Below, in pieces: positions 1 through 7,900 of a stretch of 15,967 bases of DNA (the stretch's first letter is position 1; the number at the start of each line of letters is the position of its first letter). The translations under genes were made by a program, and so were the position numbers. The notes beneath the pieces were generated by a model. That model was given only the letters and a program-made list of their open reading frames with translations, searched no databases and was not told where the DNA came from. Source of the stretch: Pseudobdellovibrio sp. (GTDB taxonomy: Bacteria; Bdellovibrionota; Bdellovibrionia; Bdellovibrionales; Bdellovibrionaceae); the NCBI GenBank assembly GCA_025449725.1, contig JANWIU010000077.1:1-15967 (forward strand). Reading direction: 5' to 3'.

Positions 1-818
1 GCGAAGGTGGCGAACTTATCAACTTACGAGGTGAGGCTTTTATGAAGAAGCATCACCCGCTTGGATCACTTGCGCCCAGAGATATTGTCGCTCGCGGAAT
101 CGATGCAGAAATCAAAAAATCAGGCGAGAATTGTGTGTATCTGGATATCACTCATAAGCCTCGCGAGTTTATTCTTTCGCACTTCCCGCACATTTACAGT
201 AAATGTCTGGAGTACGGAATTGATATGACGAAACAACCTATTCCGGTCGTTCCGGCAGCCCACTACTTGTGTGGCGGAGTCGTCGCTGACGTCAACGGAC
301 AGACCGATTTAATCGGATTATTCGCCATTGGAGAAACGGCCTGTACGGGATTTCACGGCGCCAATCGCCTGGCATCTAATTCACTTCTGGAGTGCCTGGC
401 CATGGCTCACAACTGCAGTCATAATCTTCTTCAAAACTGGAAGCTGCTTTCTTCACATGCGGAACTAAAAAAAGAACCGGTTGCCTGGGCACGCCCTAAT
501 AACACAGACAGCGATGAAATGATTGTTATCACTCATATGTGGGATGAAATTCGCAGGCTGATGTGGAATTACGTCGGGATCGTTAGGTCTAACAAGCGCC
601 TTGAAAGAGCGAAACACAGACTGGAAAATATTCGCCAGGAAGTGAAAGAATACTATTCGAATATGAAGGTGCACGCTGACATCTTAGAACTGCGCAATAT
701 TGCGATTGTTGCGGATTTAACTGTGGAATGCGCCCTTAAACGGCATGAATCAAGAGGCATTCATTACTCATTGGATTATCCCGGTACTGACGCCCAGGGT
801 ACAGATACAATTATCTAA
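1..818 (+). CDS. nadB: L-aspartate oxidase, 3' part of gene (5' end outside window)
   Basis: FAD-dependent oxidase that turns L-aspartate into iminoaspartate, the first step of de novo NAD synthesis, passing it to quinolinate synthase NadA in the cytoplasm. The reading frame is open from base 3, so the ATG at 42 is an internal Met within the conserved LRGEAFM segment and not the start. Visible family hallmarks are SLAPRDIVARGID, PAAHYLCGG (the His, codon 261-263, matches the substrate-binding His of the E. coli enzyme), the FAD-contacting GETACTGFHGANRLASNSLL with its active-site Arg (codon 366-368), and a C-terminal helical domain ending in RHESRGIHY, typical of the succinate dehydrogenase/fumarate reductase flavoprotein family. 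The GANRLASNSLLEC and AAHYxCGG motifs favour NadB over SdhA/FrdA. The C-terminus looks complete. The next gene starts 43 bases downstream with no clear terminator between. Confidence 0.95.
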   Translation, partial: EGGELINLRGEAFMKKHHPLGSLAPRDIVARGIDAEIKKSGENCVYLDITHKPREFILSHFPHIYSKCLEYGIDMTKQPIPVVPAAHYLCGGVVADVNGQTDLIGLFAIGETACTGFHGANRLASNSLLECLAMAHNCSHNLLQNWKLLSSHAELKKEPVAWARPNNTDSDEMIVITHMWDEIRRLMWNYVGIVRSNKRLERAKHRLENIRQEVKEYYSNMKVHADILELRNIAIVADLTVECALKRHESRGIHYSLDYPGTDAQGTDTII

Positions 819-861
819 CATCAAATTGACTTCAAAGTAAATTTTCCGGACGATCAAAACT

Positions 862-1710
862 ATGTATAAACGCGCGGAATCTTTTTTTCACGGACACGAC
901 GGCACTAAACTTTTTCTGCAAAAATGGAATACCTCTTCACCAAAAGGCACCGTGCTGATTACGCATGGGCAAGCAGAACATTCAGAATGTTATAACCGGC
1001 TCATAAATGGTCTCGATGGCCAAAATTGGAATTTCATCGGCTGGGACATGCGCGGTCACGGTAAGTCGGACGGCCTACGAGGCTACGCCCGGGATCTCGA
1101 TGATTATGTTTTGGATTTTAAAGTGTTTGTCGAGCATTGCCTCAAAATGCCTGAAGTCGAAGGCAAACCGGTTGTACTTCTCGCACACTCAATGGGTGGG
1201 CTTGTACAAACTTGCGCTCTCGCAGAAAAAAGTTTTACAGGAGTTACCGCGCAAATATTAAGTTCTCCATTGTTCGGCGTTGCAGTAGCTGTACCCGAAT
1301 GGAAGGACAAAGGCGCAGGGCTCATTAATTCCATATTTCCAAAACTGACTTTAGGAAATGAAATTAAGAACACCGATCTTTCGCGCGACATTGAAATTAT
1401 TCGCGAATTTGAGATGGATACTTACCGTCATGGCCGCATATCTCCGGGAGTGTATTTGGGCTTTAAACGGGAGTTTCCAAAAATTCTCAGCTACGCAGAC
1501 AAGATTACCCTGCCGACTTTGCTTCATATATCAGACAAAGATCCAGTAGTTTCCAGCCCCGCAGCCATTCAGTTCTTTGATGCTATTGCTTCAAAGAATA
1601 AATTGCTTAAAATAGCAGAAGGTGGAAAACACGAACTCTATAACGACACGGTCCGAGAAGAAATCTACCAGGTCGTCGCGGAATTTTTGAAATCAGTCAC
1701 CGAAAAGTAA
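862..1710 (+). CDS. Alpha/beta hydrolase, monoacylglycerol lipase/lysophospholipase type
   Basis: A 282-residue serine hydrolase of the Hydrolase_4 (monoglyceride lipase-like) group, predicted to cleave monoacylglycerols or lysophospholipids. An oxyanion-side HGQAEHS segment lies at residues 35-41, DMRGHGKSDG at 62-71, and the nucleophile elbow AHSMGG has Ser110. The acid is probably Asp227 (SDKDPVVS) and the base His257 (GGKHEL). The size and the cap region between residues about 135 and 210 fit the family. No signal peptide is seen, so it is probably cytoplasmic. The ribosome binding site is weak (CGGA at about -13), and a TTGACT at 826-831 could be a -35 element, but no good -10 follows. 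The lipoprotein gene starts 9 bases downstream, so those two are very likely co-transcribed. The natural substrate cannot be told from sequence. Confidence 0.9.
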   Translation: MYKRAESFFHGHDGTKLFLQKWNTSSPKGTVLITHGQAEHSECYNRLINGLDGQNWNFIGWDMRGHGKSDGLRGYARDLDDYVLDFKVFVEHCLKMPEVEGKPVVLLAHSMGGLVQTCALAEKSFTGVTAQILSSPLFGVAVAVPEWKDKGAGLINSIFPKLTLGNEIKNTDLSRDIEIIREFEMDTYRHGRISPGVYLGFKREFPKILSYADKITLPTLLHISDKDPVVSSPAAIQFFDAIASKNKLLKIAEGGKHELYNDTVREEIYQVVAEFLKSVTEK

Positions 1711-1719
1711 AGGCAACTT

Positions 1720-2322
1720 ATGAAAACCAACTTCTTTCAGCTGTCCGTTATCACACTGGCCATTCTTGTCAGCGCTTGTGCGACCAGGCTTCCGACTCCG
1801 CAAGGAGTTCCAGAGGTTTCAGTTTCTAACTACGAACAGGCCATCAGTGACAAAACAAAGAAAATTGAAGTTTACGACGGCCTCTACAATAAACTGACCG
1901 TTCAAGCGACCTGGCTGGATTCTTTAGTGACAGAATATACTCTTTCTCACAATGCACGACTTTTTCAGTGGCAGGAGCCTAAGTACAGAGAAGAGCGTAC
2001 AAAAAAAGTAAGTAAAAATGCCGAAAGCTCAGAGTTTTTCGTAAGCTTTTTTACGCCGGAAAGAAAACACATGGATCTTTCGGGCGCAAAAAATTTATGG
2101 AAAATATATTTAGATGTTAATGGTCAGCGCTACGAAGGCAAAGCGACAAAAATTAAACTTTCACTCTCAGAACTGCAGGCACTTTACCCCTATCACAACC
2201 GCTGGTCGACGCCCTATACTGTGAGCTTCCCTGTTGCGACTTCGCTAATAGAAAATAAACCGGCTACTTTAGTGTTTACAGGCGCGGTCGGATCAGCTGA
2301 GTTGGCATTTCCTCAACAGTAA
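1720..2322 (+). CDS. Predicted lipoprotein of unknown function
   Basis: A 200-residue protein with a short basic N-terminus, a hydrophobic stretch (residues 8-17) and a lipobox VSAC, giving a lipid-modified Cys20 after signal peptidase II cleavage. The mature part has a helical beginning (about 35-95), then alternating hydrophobic segments suggesting a beta-sandwich: SSEFFVSFFTPE, WKIYLDVNGQRYEG, YTVSFPVATS and ATLVFTGAVGSAELAF. I recognise no named family. The start is supported by AAGG placed 7 bases upstream of the ATG and by the signal peptide beginning right at Met1. It follows the hydrolase by 9 bases, which suggests an operon and possibly a shared envelope-lipid role, although that is inference from position alone. 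Confidence 0.82.
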   Translation: MKTNFFQLSVITLAILVSACATRLPTPQGVPEVSVSNYEQAISDKTKKIEVYDGLYNKLTVQATWLDSLVTEYTLSHNARLFQWQEPKYREERTKKVSKNAESSEFFVSFFTPERKHMDLSGAKNLWKIYLDVNGQRYEGKATKIKLSLSELQALYPYHNRWSTPYTVSFPVATSLIENKPATLVFTGAVGSAELAFPQQ

Positions 2323-2339
2323 GGCTTGCGGGTTCAATC

Positions 2340-3113
2340 TCAGCGGTGAAAGCGCTTACTGACGGCGTAATTAAATAATGACGTAAAATTTTTCGCCAAC
2401 TTAAAGCCCACACCGGTTAATCCTTTTGGTTCTAAATACACGCTATCTTTTTTTACCGCATCTACAATTTTTACGGCGTATTCTTCAGGGCTGATGGAAT
2501 CAAGTTTTTGCTCTAGATTTTTTGAATATAAATCGTCAATTTTATCAAACATTCTGGTTTTAATTCCCGGAGTAAAAAGGCAAAGCGTTGTTACGCCTGT
2601 ACCTCTTAGCTCTTGCTGAAGACAATCGCTGAAGGCCCACACGGCTGCTTTGGCGGCAGCATATGTCGAGGCGCAGGGAAAATGCATCACAGCGCTGACA
2701 CTGGCGTGGTTAATAATTTTTCCTGATTTTTGCGCCACCATTTGCGGAAGTAATCCGCGGGTCAAATGAACTAATGCGTTTACATTCACTTGAAACATAT
2801 TGTAAATGTCGTCAAGCGGCTGGTTTTCAAGTAAACCGCCGGTCAACAGGCCTGCATTGTTAAAAAGAACATCGATTTTTTTTACTGACATTTTTTTTAC
2901 GAGAGATTCAACTCCGTCACGGGTAATGAGATCCGCTTCGATGATCTCTACACTTGCGGCGCCTAAGTTTAAAAGTTTTTGTTTCAGTTGTTCATCGTAC
3001 TTTCTGATGGCAAGAAGCAGGTGACTCTTTTCTTTTGCGCTTGCCTCTGCAAAGGCCAGCCCGATTCCGCGATTAGCACCGGTGATGAGAATATTTTGAC
3101 CGCGTAATTCCAT
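2340..3113 (-). CDS. Short-chain dehydrogenase/reductase (SDR)
   Basis: A 257-residue classical SDR using NAD(H) or NADP(H); substrate unknown. The nucleotide-binding motif TGANRGIG is at residues 11-18, NNAG at 85-88, the catalytic Tyr151 and Lys155 in STYAAAK, the probable catalytic Ser138 in HASVS, and the post-catalytic PG at 182-183. The frame stays open up to an ATG at 3164, which would add 17 basic residues overlapping the rnhA coding end. I chose 3113 because it lies 4 bases after a strong GAGGA ribosome binding site and puts the Rossmann fold at the usual distance from the N-terminus. The C-terminal tail (about 225-257) is basic and amphipathic, possibly membrane-associated. The gene lies 7 bases after rnhA, overlaps nothing, and converges on the lipoprotein gene with only 17 bases between. 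Confidence 0.88.
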   Translation of the reverse strand: MELRGQNILITGANRGIGLAFAEASAKEKSHLLLAIRKYDEQLKQKLLNLGAASVEIIEADLITRDGVESLVKKMSVKKIDVLFNNAGLLTGGLLENQPLDDIYNMFQVNVNALVHLTRGLLPQMVAQKSGKIINHASVSAVMHFPCASTYAAAKAAVWAFSDCLQQELRGTGVTTLCLFTPGIKTRMFDKIDDLYSKNLEQKLDSISPEEYAVKIVDAVKKDSVYLEPKGLTGVGFKLAKNFTSLFNYAVSKRFHR

Positions 3114-3117
3114 TTTT

Positions 3118-3122
3118 TCCTC
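3118..3122 (-). promoter_or_regulatory. Ribosome binding site of the SDR gene
   Basis: On the minus strand GAGGA stands 4 bases before the ATG at 3113. It overlaps the TGA stop codon of rnhA (3121-3123), so ribosomes finishing rnhA are placed directly on the SDR start. This site decides the SDR start against the upstream in-frame ATG at 3164. Confidence 0.75.
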
Positions 3123-3843
3123 ACAATCCCCAGGTTTTTTTGACGGCTTCAGCTTCTTCGTCACTGCTGACTTTTTTAAACTTTGCCGGACGGCCCTTAA
3201 CCATGGCTTCGCATTCCGCCCAGGTTTTATGTTTTGTCAGCACGCCGTTTACAAGACTTAAATACCAGTAAACTTTGTTGTCGGGAGTTTTTGATTTCAT
3301 ATCAGGTAAAGGCCGTTCTTCAGGCAAAACATTGACGTCAAAAATATATTCTTCTGAGCTTCCGTTATACAGACTGATATAATCTTTCTTAGAAAACGCG
3401 ACTGCGATTTCATCGCATCGTTCATTTCCGGCAATTCCGCTGTGACCTTTGACGAAGCTCCACTTGATTTCAAACTGATTTTTTTTAAGTTGGCCGACTA
3501 CGCTGTCTAATTCTTGCCAGATATCCTGATTTGAAACCTCTTCGTTTTCGGCGTTCTTCCAGCCGCGCTTCTTCCAACCGAAAATCCACTGTGTAATTCC
3601 ACGGATCACATAGACAGAATCCGTATAAACCCGAATTTTTCTGGTTTCGATTTTAGCCTGGCTGTTCAGACACACTCTTAGCGCTTCCATAACAGCTGTC
3701 ATTTCCATACGGTTATTGGTGGTAACTGCGTCTGCTCCGCCGAGCTCTCTGACTTTACCCTTGAAAATGAGAATGCTTCCCCAGCCGCCTGGGCCCGGGT
3801 TACCTGAACAGGCACCGTCACAATAAATTACAACTGAATCCAT
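3121..3843 (-). CDS. rnhA: Ribonuclease HI with a C-terminal hybrid-binding (viroplasmin-like) domain
   Basis: Cuts the RNA strand of RNA-DNA hybrids, removing R-loops and primer RNA. The catalytic domain spans residues 1 to about 155. The carboxylates correspond to Asp9 (CDGACSGNPGPGGWG), Glu47 (NNRMEMTA), Asp75 (VYTDSVYV) and Asp144, with the product-release His134 in VKGHSGIAGN. The basic protrusion KKRGWKN (91-97) is present. After a linker of about 35 residues, residues about 190-240 resemble the RNase H1 hybrid-binding domain (PF01693): TWAEC with Trp208, then PAKFKKVSSDEEA with Phe222, Lys223 and Lys224, matching the human W43, F58, K59 and K60 contacts. Plain bacterial RNase HI is about 155 residues and lacks this extension; in eukaryotes the domain is N-terminal. 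The start at 3843 agrees with the family N-terminus, though its ribosome binding site is weak. It is first in a likely two-gene operon with the SDR. Confidence 0.92.
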   Translation of the reverse strand: MDSVVIYCDGACSGNPGPGGWGSILIFKGKVRELGGADAVTTNNRMEMTAVMEALRVCLNSQAKIETRKIRVYTDSVYVIRGITQWIFGWKKRGWKNAENEEVSNQDIWQELDSVVGQLKKNQFEIKWSFVKGHSGIAGNERCDEIAVAFSKKDYISLYNGSSEEYIFDVNVLPEERPLPDMKSKTPDNKVYWYLSLVNGVLTKHKTWAECEAMVKGRPAKFKKVSSDEEAEAVKKTWGL

Positions 3844-3877
3844 TAAAGCAGCCTGCCATATTGAGTTTAAAGTGTCA

Positions 3878-3907
3878 TTAAAGAGTCGCTGGCGGGATTG
3901 GTATGAT
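3878..3907 (+). promoter_or_regulatory. Possible promoter for the outer-membrane protein/protease unit
   Basis: The 126-base divergent region 3844-3969 must hold promoters for both directions. The best sigma-70-like -10 on the plus strand is TATGAT at 3902-3907. The -35 partner is poor (TTAAAG at 3878-3883, 18-base spacing). The leader to the ATG at 3970 would be about 55 bases, with a weak GGAAAG ribosome binding site at 3956-3961. I found no convincing minus-strand promoter or operator palindrome here. Confidence 0.25.
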
Positions 3908-3969
3908 CTTCGCTTTGGTATCTTTCATATTAACGAATGCGGTCTTTTAAGGCCTGGAAAGCGGTTTAA

Positions 3970-4878
3970 ATGAAGTTGGCAACAACGGTGACACTCTTCG
4001 TAGGTACTGTATTGTTCTTAGCCATTAATGCTTTCGCGGCAGAGACGACAACTATTACCGTTGCCTCTTCGCAACCATCAACCGTTAACCAAACCTTAAA
4101 TTCAACTACAAAACCGGCAAAAAAAACTTCTGATACGCCTACTTATGACGTGATCGCATCCCTTTCAAGAAGCACAAGCTTAATTGACCATCAAGATGGC
4201 AGCCGAAGTGACAGTATGGATTTCAGCATTTCTCCCGGAGTTAGATTTTCTTTCGGCCGCTTAATGACCTACTTTTCGTATTCTCAAAATTTACGGGATG
4301 AATACTCTGAAACTGAAAATGATTTCGGTGATGTTCCGGTTACTTTCATATTTCCGTCTACAACTTTGGACGGCTGGATCAAGGAATACAAATCATCTAT
4401 CGGTTACTCAACAACGGCTGCTATTCCGGCTTCAAAACTTTCAACAAAACGTGATCAGTTACAAACTTCTTTAAGCGGAAAGATCAGCTATTCACTGACT
4501 CCTAATGATGAAGGCTTTTCTTTTGGTGTTTCCATTTCAGCGGGCAGAAATTTTCACCAATTTGAGGAAGATATCAATGGCAATGTTTTAAATCAGTATT
4601 CATCAAATCAGGGAATCAAAATTGGATACGGCATCGGAGACTGGAGTCTGGATGTGGATTACATTCATAAAACCAGATGGACTTACAAAGGTAACATTAA
4701 AACAAGTTTCGAATTGAGCCAGGAAATCGGCTACCAAATCAGCAAGATCTATTCGGTTGCTGTTGGCCACACCAATGCAGGTTCGTCTTTGAAACCGAAC
4801 GGTACAGATTCAAATATAGAATTTTTAAACGAAAGCAACTCGGTGGTTTACGGATCATTGACGTTGTCTTACTTGTAG
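3970..4878 (+). CDS. Predicted outer-membrane beta-barrel protein
   Basis: A 302-residue exported protein with no family I can name. Residues 1-23 form a Sec signal peptide with a hydrophobic core (about 5-19) and a likely cleavage after AFA (residue 23). Next comes a low-complexity Thr/Ser-rich linker (about 24-55), then a long region of alternating hydrophobic/polar residues with aromatic ends, such as SPGVRFSFGRLMTYFSYS, GFSFGVSISAGRNF, WSLDVDYIHKTRW and FELSQEIGYQI. The C-terminus, VVYGSLTLSYL, looks like a final barrel strand. About 8-10 strands seem likely from length. No cysteines are visible, as is common for barrel proteins. The protease lipoprotein starts 22 bases after its stop behind a strong ribosome binding site, so the two are almost certainly one transcript and may work at the same membrane. 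Confidence 0.8.
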   Translation: MKLATTVTLFVGTVLFLAINAFAAETTTITVASSQPSTVNQTLNSTTKPAKKTSDTPTYDVIASLSRSTSLIDHQDGSRSDSMDFSISPGVRFSFGRLMTYFSYSQNLRDEYSETENDFGDVPVTFIFPSTTLDGWIKEYKSSIGYSTTAAIPASKLSTKRDQLQTSLSGKISYSLTPNDEGFSFGVSISAGRNFHQFEEDINGNVLNQYSSNQGIKIGYGIGDWSLDVDYIHKTRWTYKGNIKTSFELSQEIGYQISKIYSVAVGHTNAGSSLKPNGTDSNIEFLNESNSVVYGSLTLSYL

Positions 4879-4889
4879 TTTTGAGATTG

Positions 4890-4895
4890 AAGGAG
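4890..4895 (+). promoter_or_regulatory. Strong ribosome binding site of the metalloprotease gene
   Basis: AAGGAG stands 5 bases before the ATG at 4901, within the 22-base gap after the outer-membrane protein gene. It is the strongest ribosome binding site on the plus strand here. It supports this start and internal initiation on a shared mRNA. Confidence 0.75.
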
Positions 4896-4900
4896 ACCCT

Positions 4901-7900
4901 ATGAAAAAGCAGATGTTGTTAGTTACAAAAGTAGTGGCCATCGTATTATTGGCGAGTGCTTGTACTAAAACACGAAAGGCTGAGCTTTCGGAAGATATGC
5001 AACCGAGCGTTTTTGCCATCAGTGATTTCGGAACTCCTTCTGAGACTTCGCAATTTAAGGCGCAAGTTTCTGCGGAAGCTTCTGAGAATTCTCTTTCCCC
5101 TTTTTCTGTTCAGTCTGAAAACAGCCCGTTATTGAGATCAAGCGAAGTATCAGTGCCGGACAAAATGAAATTCATGTTTGATAATATGCCGCTTGCTAAT
5201 CTTCAGGCGCGTGAATTCAAAGTTACTTTCTCAGTAGACCGTGAATTTGTAACGGCGTACAAAATCGCCGGCGATATCTCAAAACTTTCAGTTGTAGAAA
5301 AATTGATTGCCGTAACACCGCGAGAACTTGAAATTAACTCTCGCTTGGCAAAGGCAGCACCGGGTCAGGTAGCTTCGTTGACCGCAAACGCAACTGCAGC
5401 CGGTACCGAAAGAGAAAATATCAAGAACGGTCGCGCGCAGGGTTCTTTGCTTATTCCTTTGTTCAAATACAGAGTAGAATCTTACGGAACCGTTGTTCGT
5501 TCTAAAAATGAATTAAAGGAAGAAACATCTCGTTTAGAATTAAAAGCATCGGACTGGAAAGACGCCACTCACGTTAAAATTTCTTCTCAAAGCGATAGCC
5601 GCCTGATGGTCGGTATGGGCGTTGAAGATGTGCAGGCGATGCGCCGTATTTTTTCAGCTGAGCGTTTAGATAACCAAACAATGACAGCTGAAGAATTGCA
5701 AAACAACCTTTCAGTCGGAATGCGTTTTGTAGAACCACAAGCACGCGTATTCACCCGTTTAGACGTTTTGACTTTGCACGTTTATGAAGTCACTTCCCTT
5801 AACGCATTAAATGAAAGACAAAAACGCCTTTTACAAAATAATGCCGGCAACCAGGAAATCTTATCTTGTAAAGATGCTGCTGTTGCGCAGTTTCTCCCGT
5901 CATCTGCAGATGACTGTGTATTGGTTTTAAAGGCTAATATTCCTATTACTTACCGCCGTGCTAAACTGGCTGATGGCGGTACTAACGGCACTTCTACGCA
6001 AAGAGTAGAATTCGAAGAAGTTCCTCGCTCACAATCCGGCGGTTTAGTTCAGATCGAAAAAAATGCCTCTGCAACCCAAGTTGATGTGTCAGGAGCATTA
6101 GATCCGAACAGCACCATAAAACTATCTGATATCCAGGGCGAATTCTTTTACCGCCGCACTTTCGAGAGCGCATCAAACATGTTCATGGGCCGCACCGGTA
6201 CTTCTGGTGACATGGCGATTGTTAAATTTGAACTTGAAGACCGCCGTATCGTAGTAAGAAATCAGGATTCATTAATTAAGTACACCGGCCAAGGGCCACG
6301 TGACCGTGAAGAGCTCATGTCATTTCCGGTCCGCTACTTTAAAATGATGAAGCAAAGCAACCAAGGTTCGGATTTGACTGTTCCTGTGATGCAGGAAGCG
6401 ACCAAAGAAACTGCGGAATACGCTCTGATCGACTGGACAAACAACACTGTTCCGGATTCAACGTCTCCGCTTGCGTTCTATGCCGGTGGCGATTGCTTCA
6501 TGGCTAATTCTTCACTAAGCGTAACTGACACAGACATGCGCTTAGCCACAGACGGTGTATTGAATTATTCTCTAAGCGGTTCTTATACTGTAAAGCCGTC
6601 TCTTGAGTGCATTGCTCAAAAAGAGGTGAATTCAGCGTACTGGGCAGGCTCTATGCAATTTAACTTTAATGTTAAAGAGCGTATTTCATTCCTTAAACAC
6701 ACAGACAAAGATCACGACACTCAGTTTGCACCTAACATGTCTAGCATGGCACAAAGTGCATTTAACTTCGGTGTTTTCACTTTAGCTGATCTCGTTACCC
6801 AAAATGGTACTTTATTGAATCGTGAAGGCAGCGAAAAATACATGCCTATCATCCACGACTTCCGCAACGGAAAAGTTCTGACATATCACTTAGGTGGAAT
6901 CAATAATCCGGAAGCCACTTCACCTGAAAGACGCCAATTACTGGTTGAATCAGCTCAGCAAGTTATCGCTGAGTGGAATGCGACTTTAAGACTGGCTTTC
7001 CGCGGCTCTCCGTTACATAGAGATACTGAATACGTGCAACTTATTATTGATGATGCCAGCAACGAAGGTCACTTAGGAGACTTGGATCGCAATTACATCT
7101 GGTTTAACGAACTTCCATCTGAAAATGGATTACTGGGAGTGGCTCAACCGGCTGCCAACCCTCGCTCCGGAACAATCAAATCGGCAAACGTAATTGTTTA
7201 CACTGGAAATACTTTCGACCAGTCTGAACGACTTCTCACTATGAACAAAATGTTCCGTGAGTACGAACACTCCATCGAAAAAATGAAAACCGAGCTGGTC
7301 GATAAAGTTATGAAAGAACGAGCTCAACAAAATGATCTAAATGAATTGCTTCGCACGTTAACGCCTGTTCCGCAAGGTGCACCGGCAGGCGCTTCACCAG
7401 AGATGGTGAACCGTATCCATAATCAAATCGGTAGATCCTCTGTTTGGGCAGCTGCGACTATCAAAGCTCTCAAGCTGGATGACAAACGTATCAAGTCAGC
7501 GTTAAGCGGATACCGTAAACATATCCAAAGCGCTGCGAACCCGCAAAGACCGCTTTCACGTGAATTACTTCGCAACGGCAAAGGCCGTGATATCAATTTA
7601 CCTATGAATTCTGAAACGTTTATGAAAAAGCTGGCCGACCTGGCTTCTTCAAAAAATTCATCTCAGTTCGAACTTGAACTGGCATTGAACAACGCCTTCA
7701 TTCAGTACACAGATATCAGTCCAGCAATGAAAGAAGCATTAGAGAGAAAATCTCAGCAGTTAAAATCTGCGATCCGCTTCGAACAAATGACACAAAAACG
7801 TGCCGGCTGCTATACGTACGCCCGCAGTGAAATCAACGATGCGGCTAATGAGTTGGATGCTGATCCACGGAAAAATTTGATGCTCAACTTCAAGAAAGCA

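Noticed and set aside
42..44. ATG at 42 as the nadB start
   Set aside because: The frame is open to base 3 and the residues before it (EGGELINLRGEAF) fit the NadB family, so this Met is internal.
826..854. Promoter TTGACT (826-831) upstream of the hydrolase
   Set aside because: The hexamer 17 bases on (GACGAT) is a poor -10 and would leave almost no leader.
1104..1391. Antisense 95-codon frame over the hydrolase gene
   Set aside because: The sense frame carries all catalytic motifs of a lipase; the antisense product resembles nothing and has no ribosome site.
3114..3164. N-terminal extension of the SDR to the ATG at 3164
   Set aside because: It would add 17 Lys-rich residues overlapping rnhA, with no good ribosome site. 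The ATG at 3113 has GAGGA 4 bases away and gives the usual N-terminus.
3841..3883. Direct repeat CATTAAAG at 3841-3848 and 3876-3883
   Set aside because: Eight AT-rich bases repeated once in a short region; easily chance, and one copy covers the rnhA start codon.
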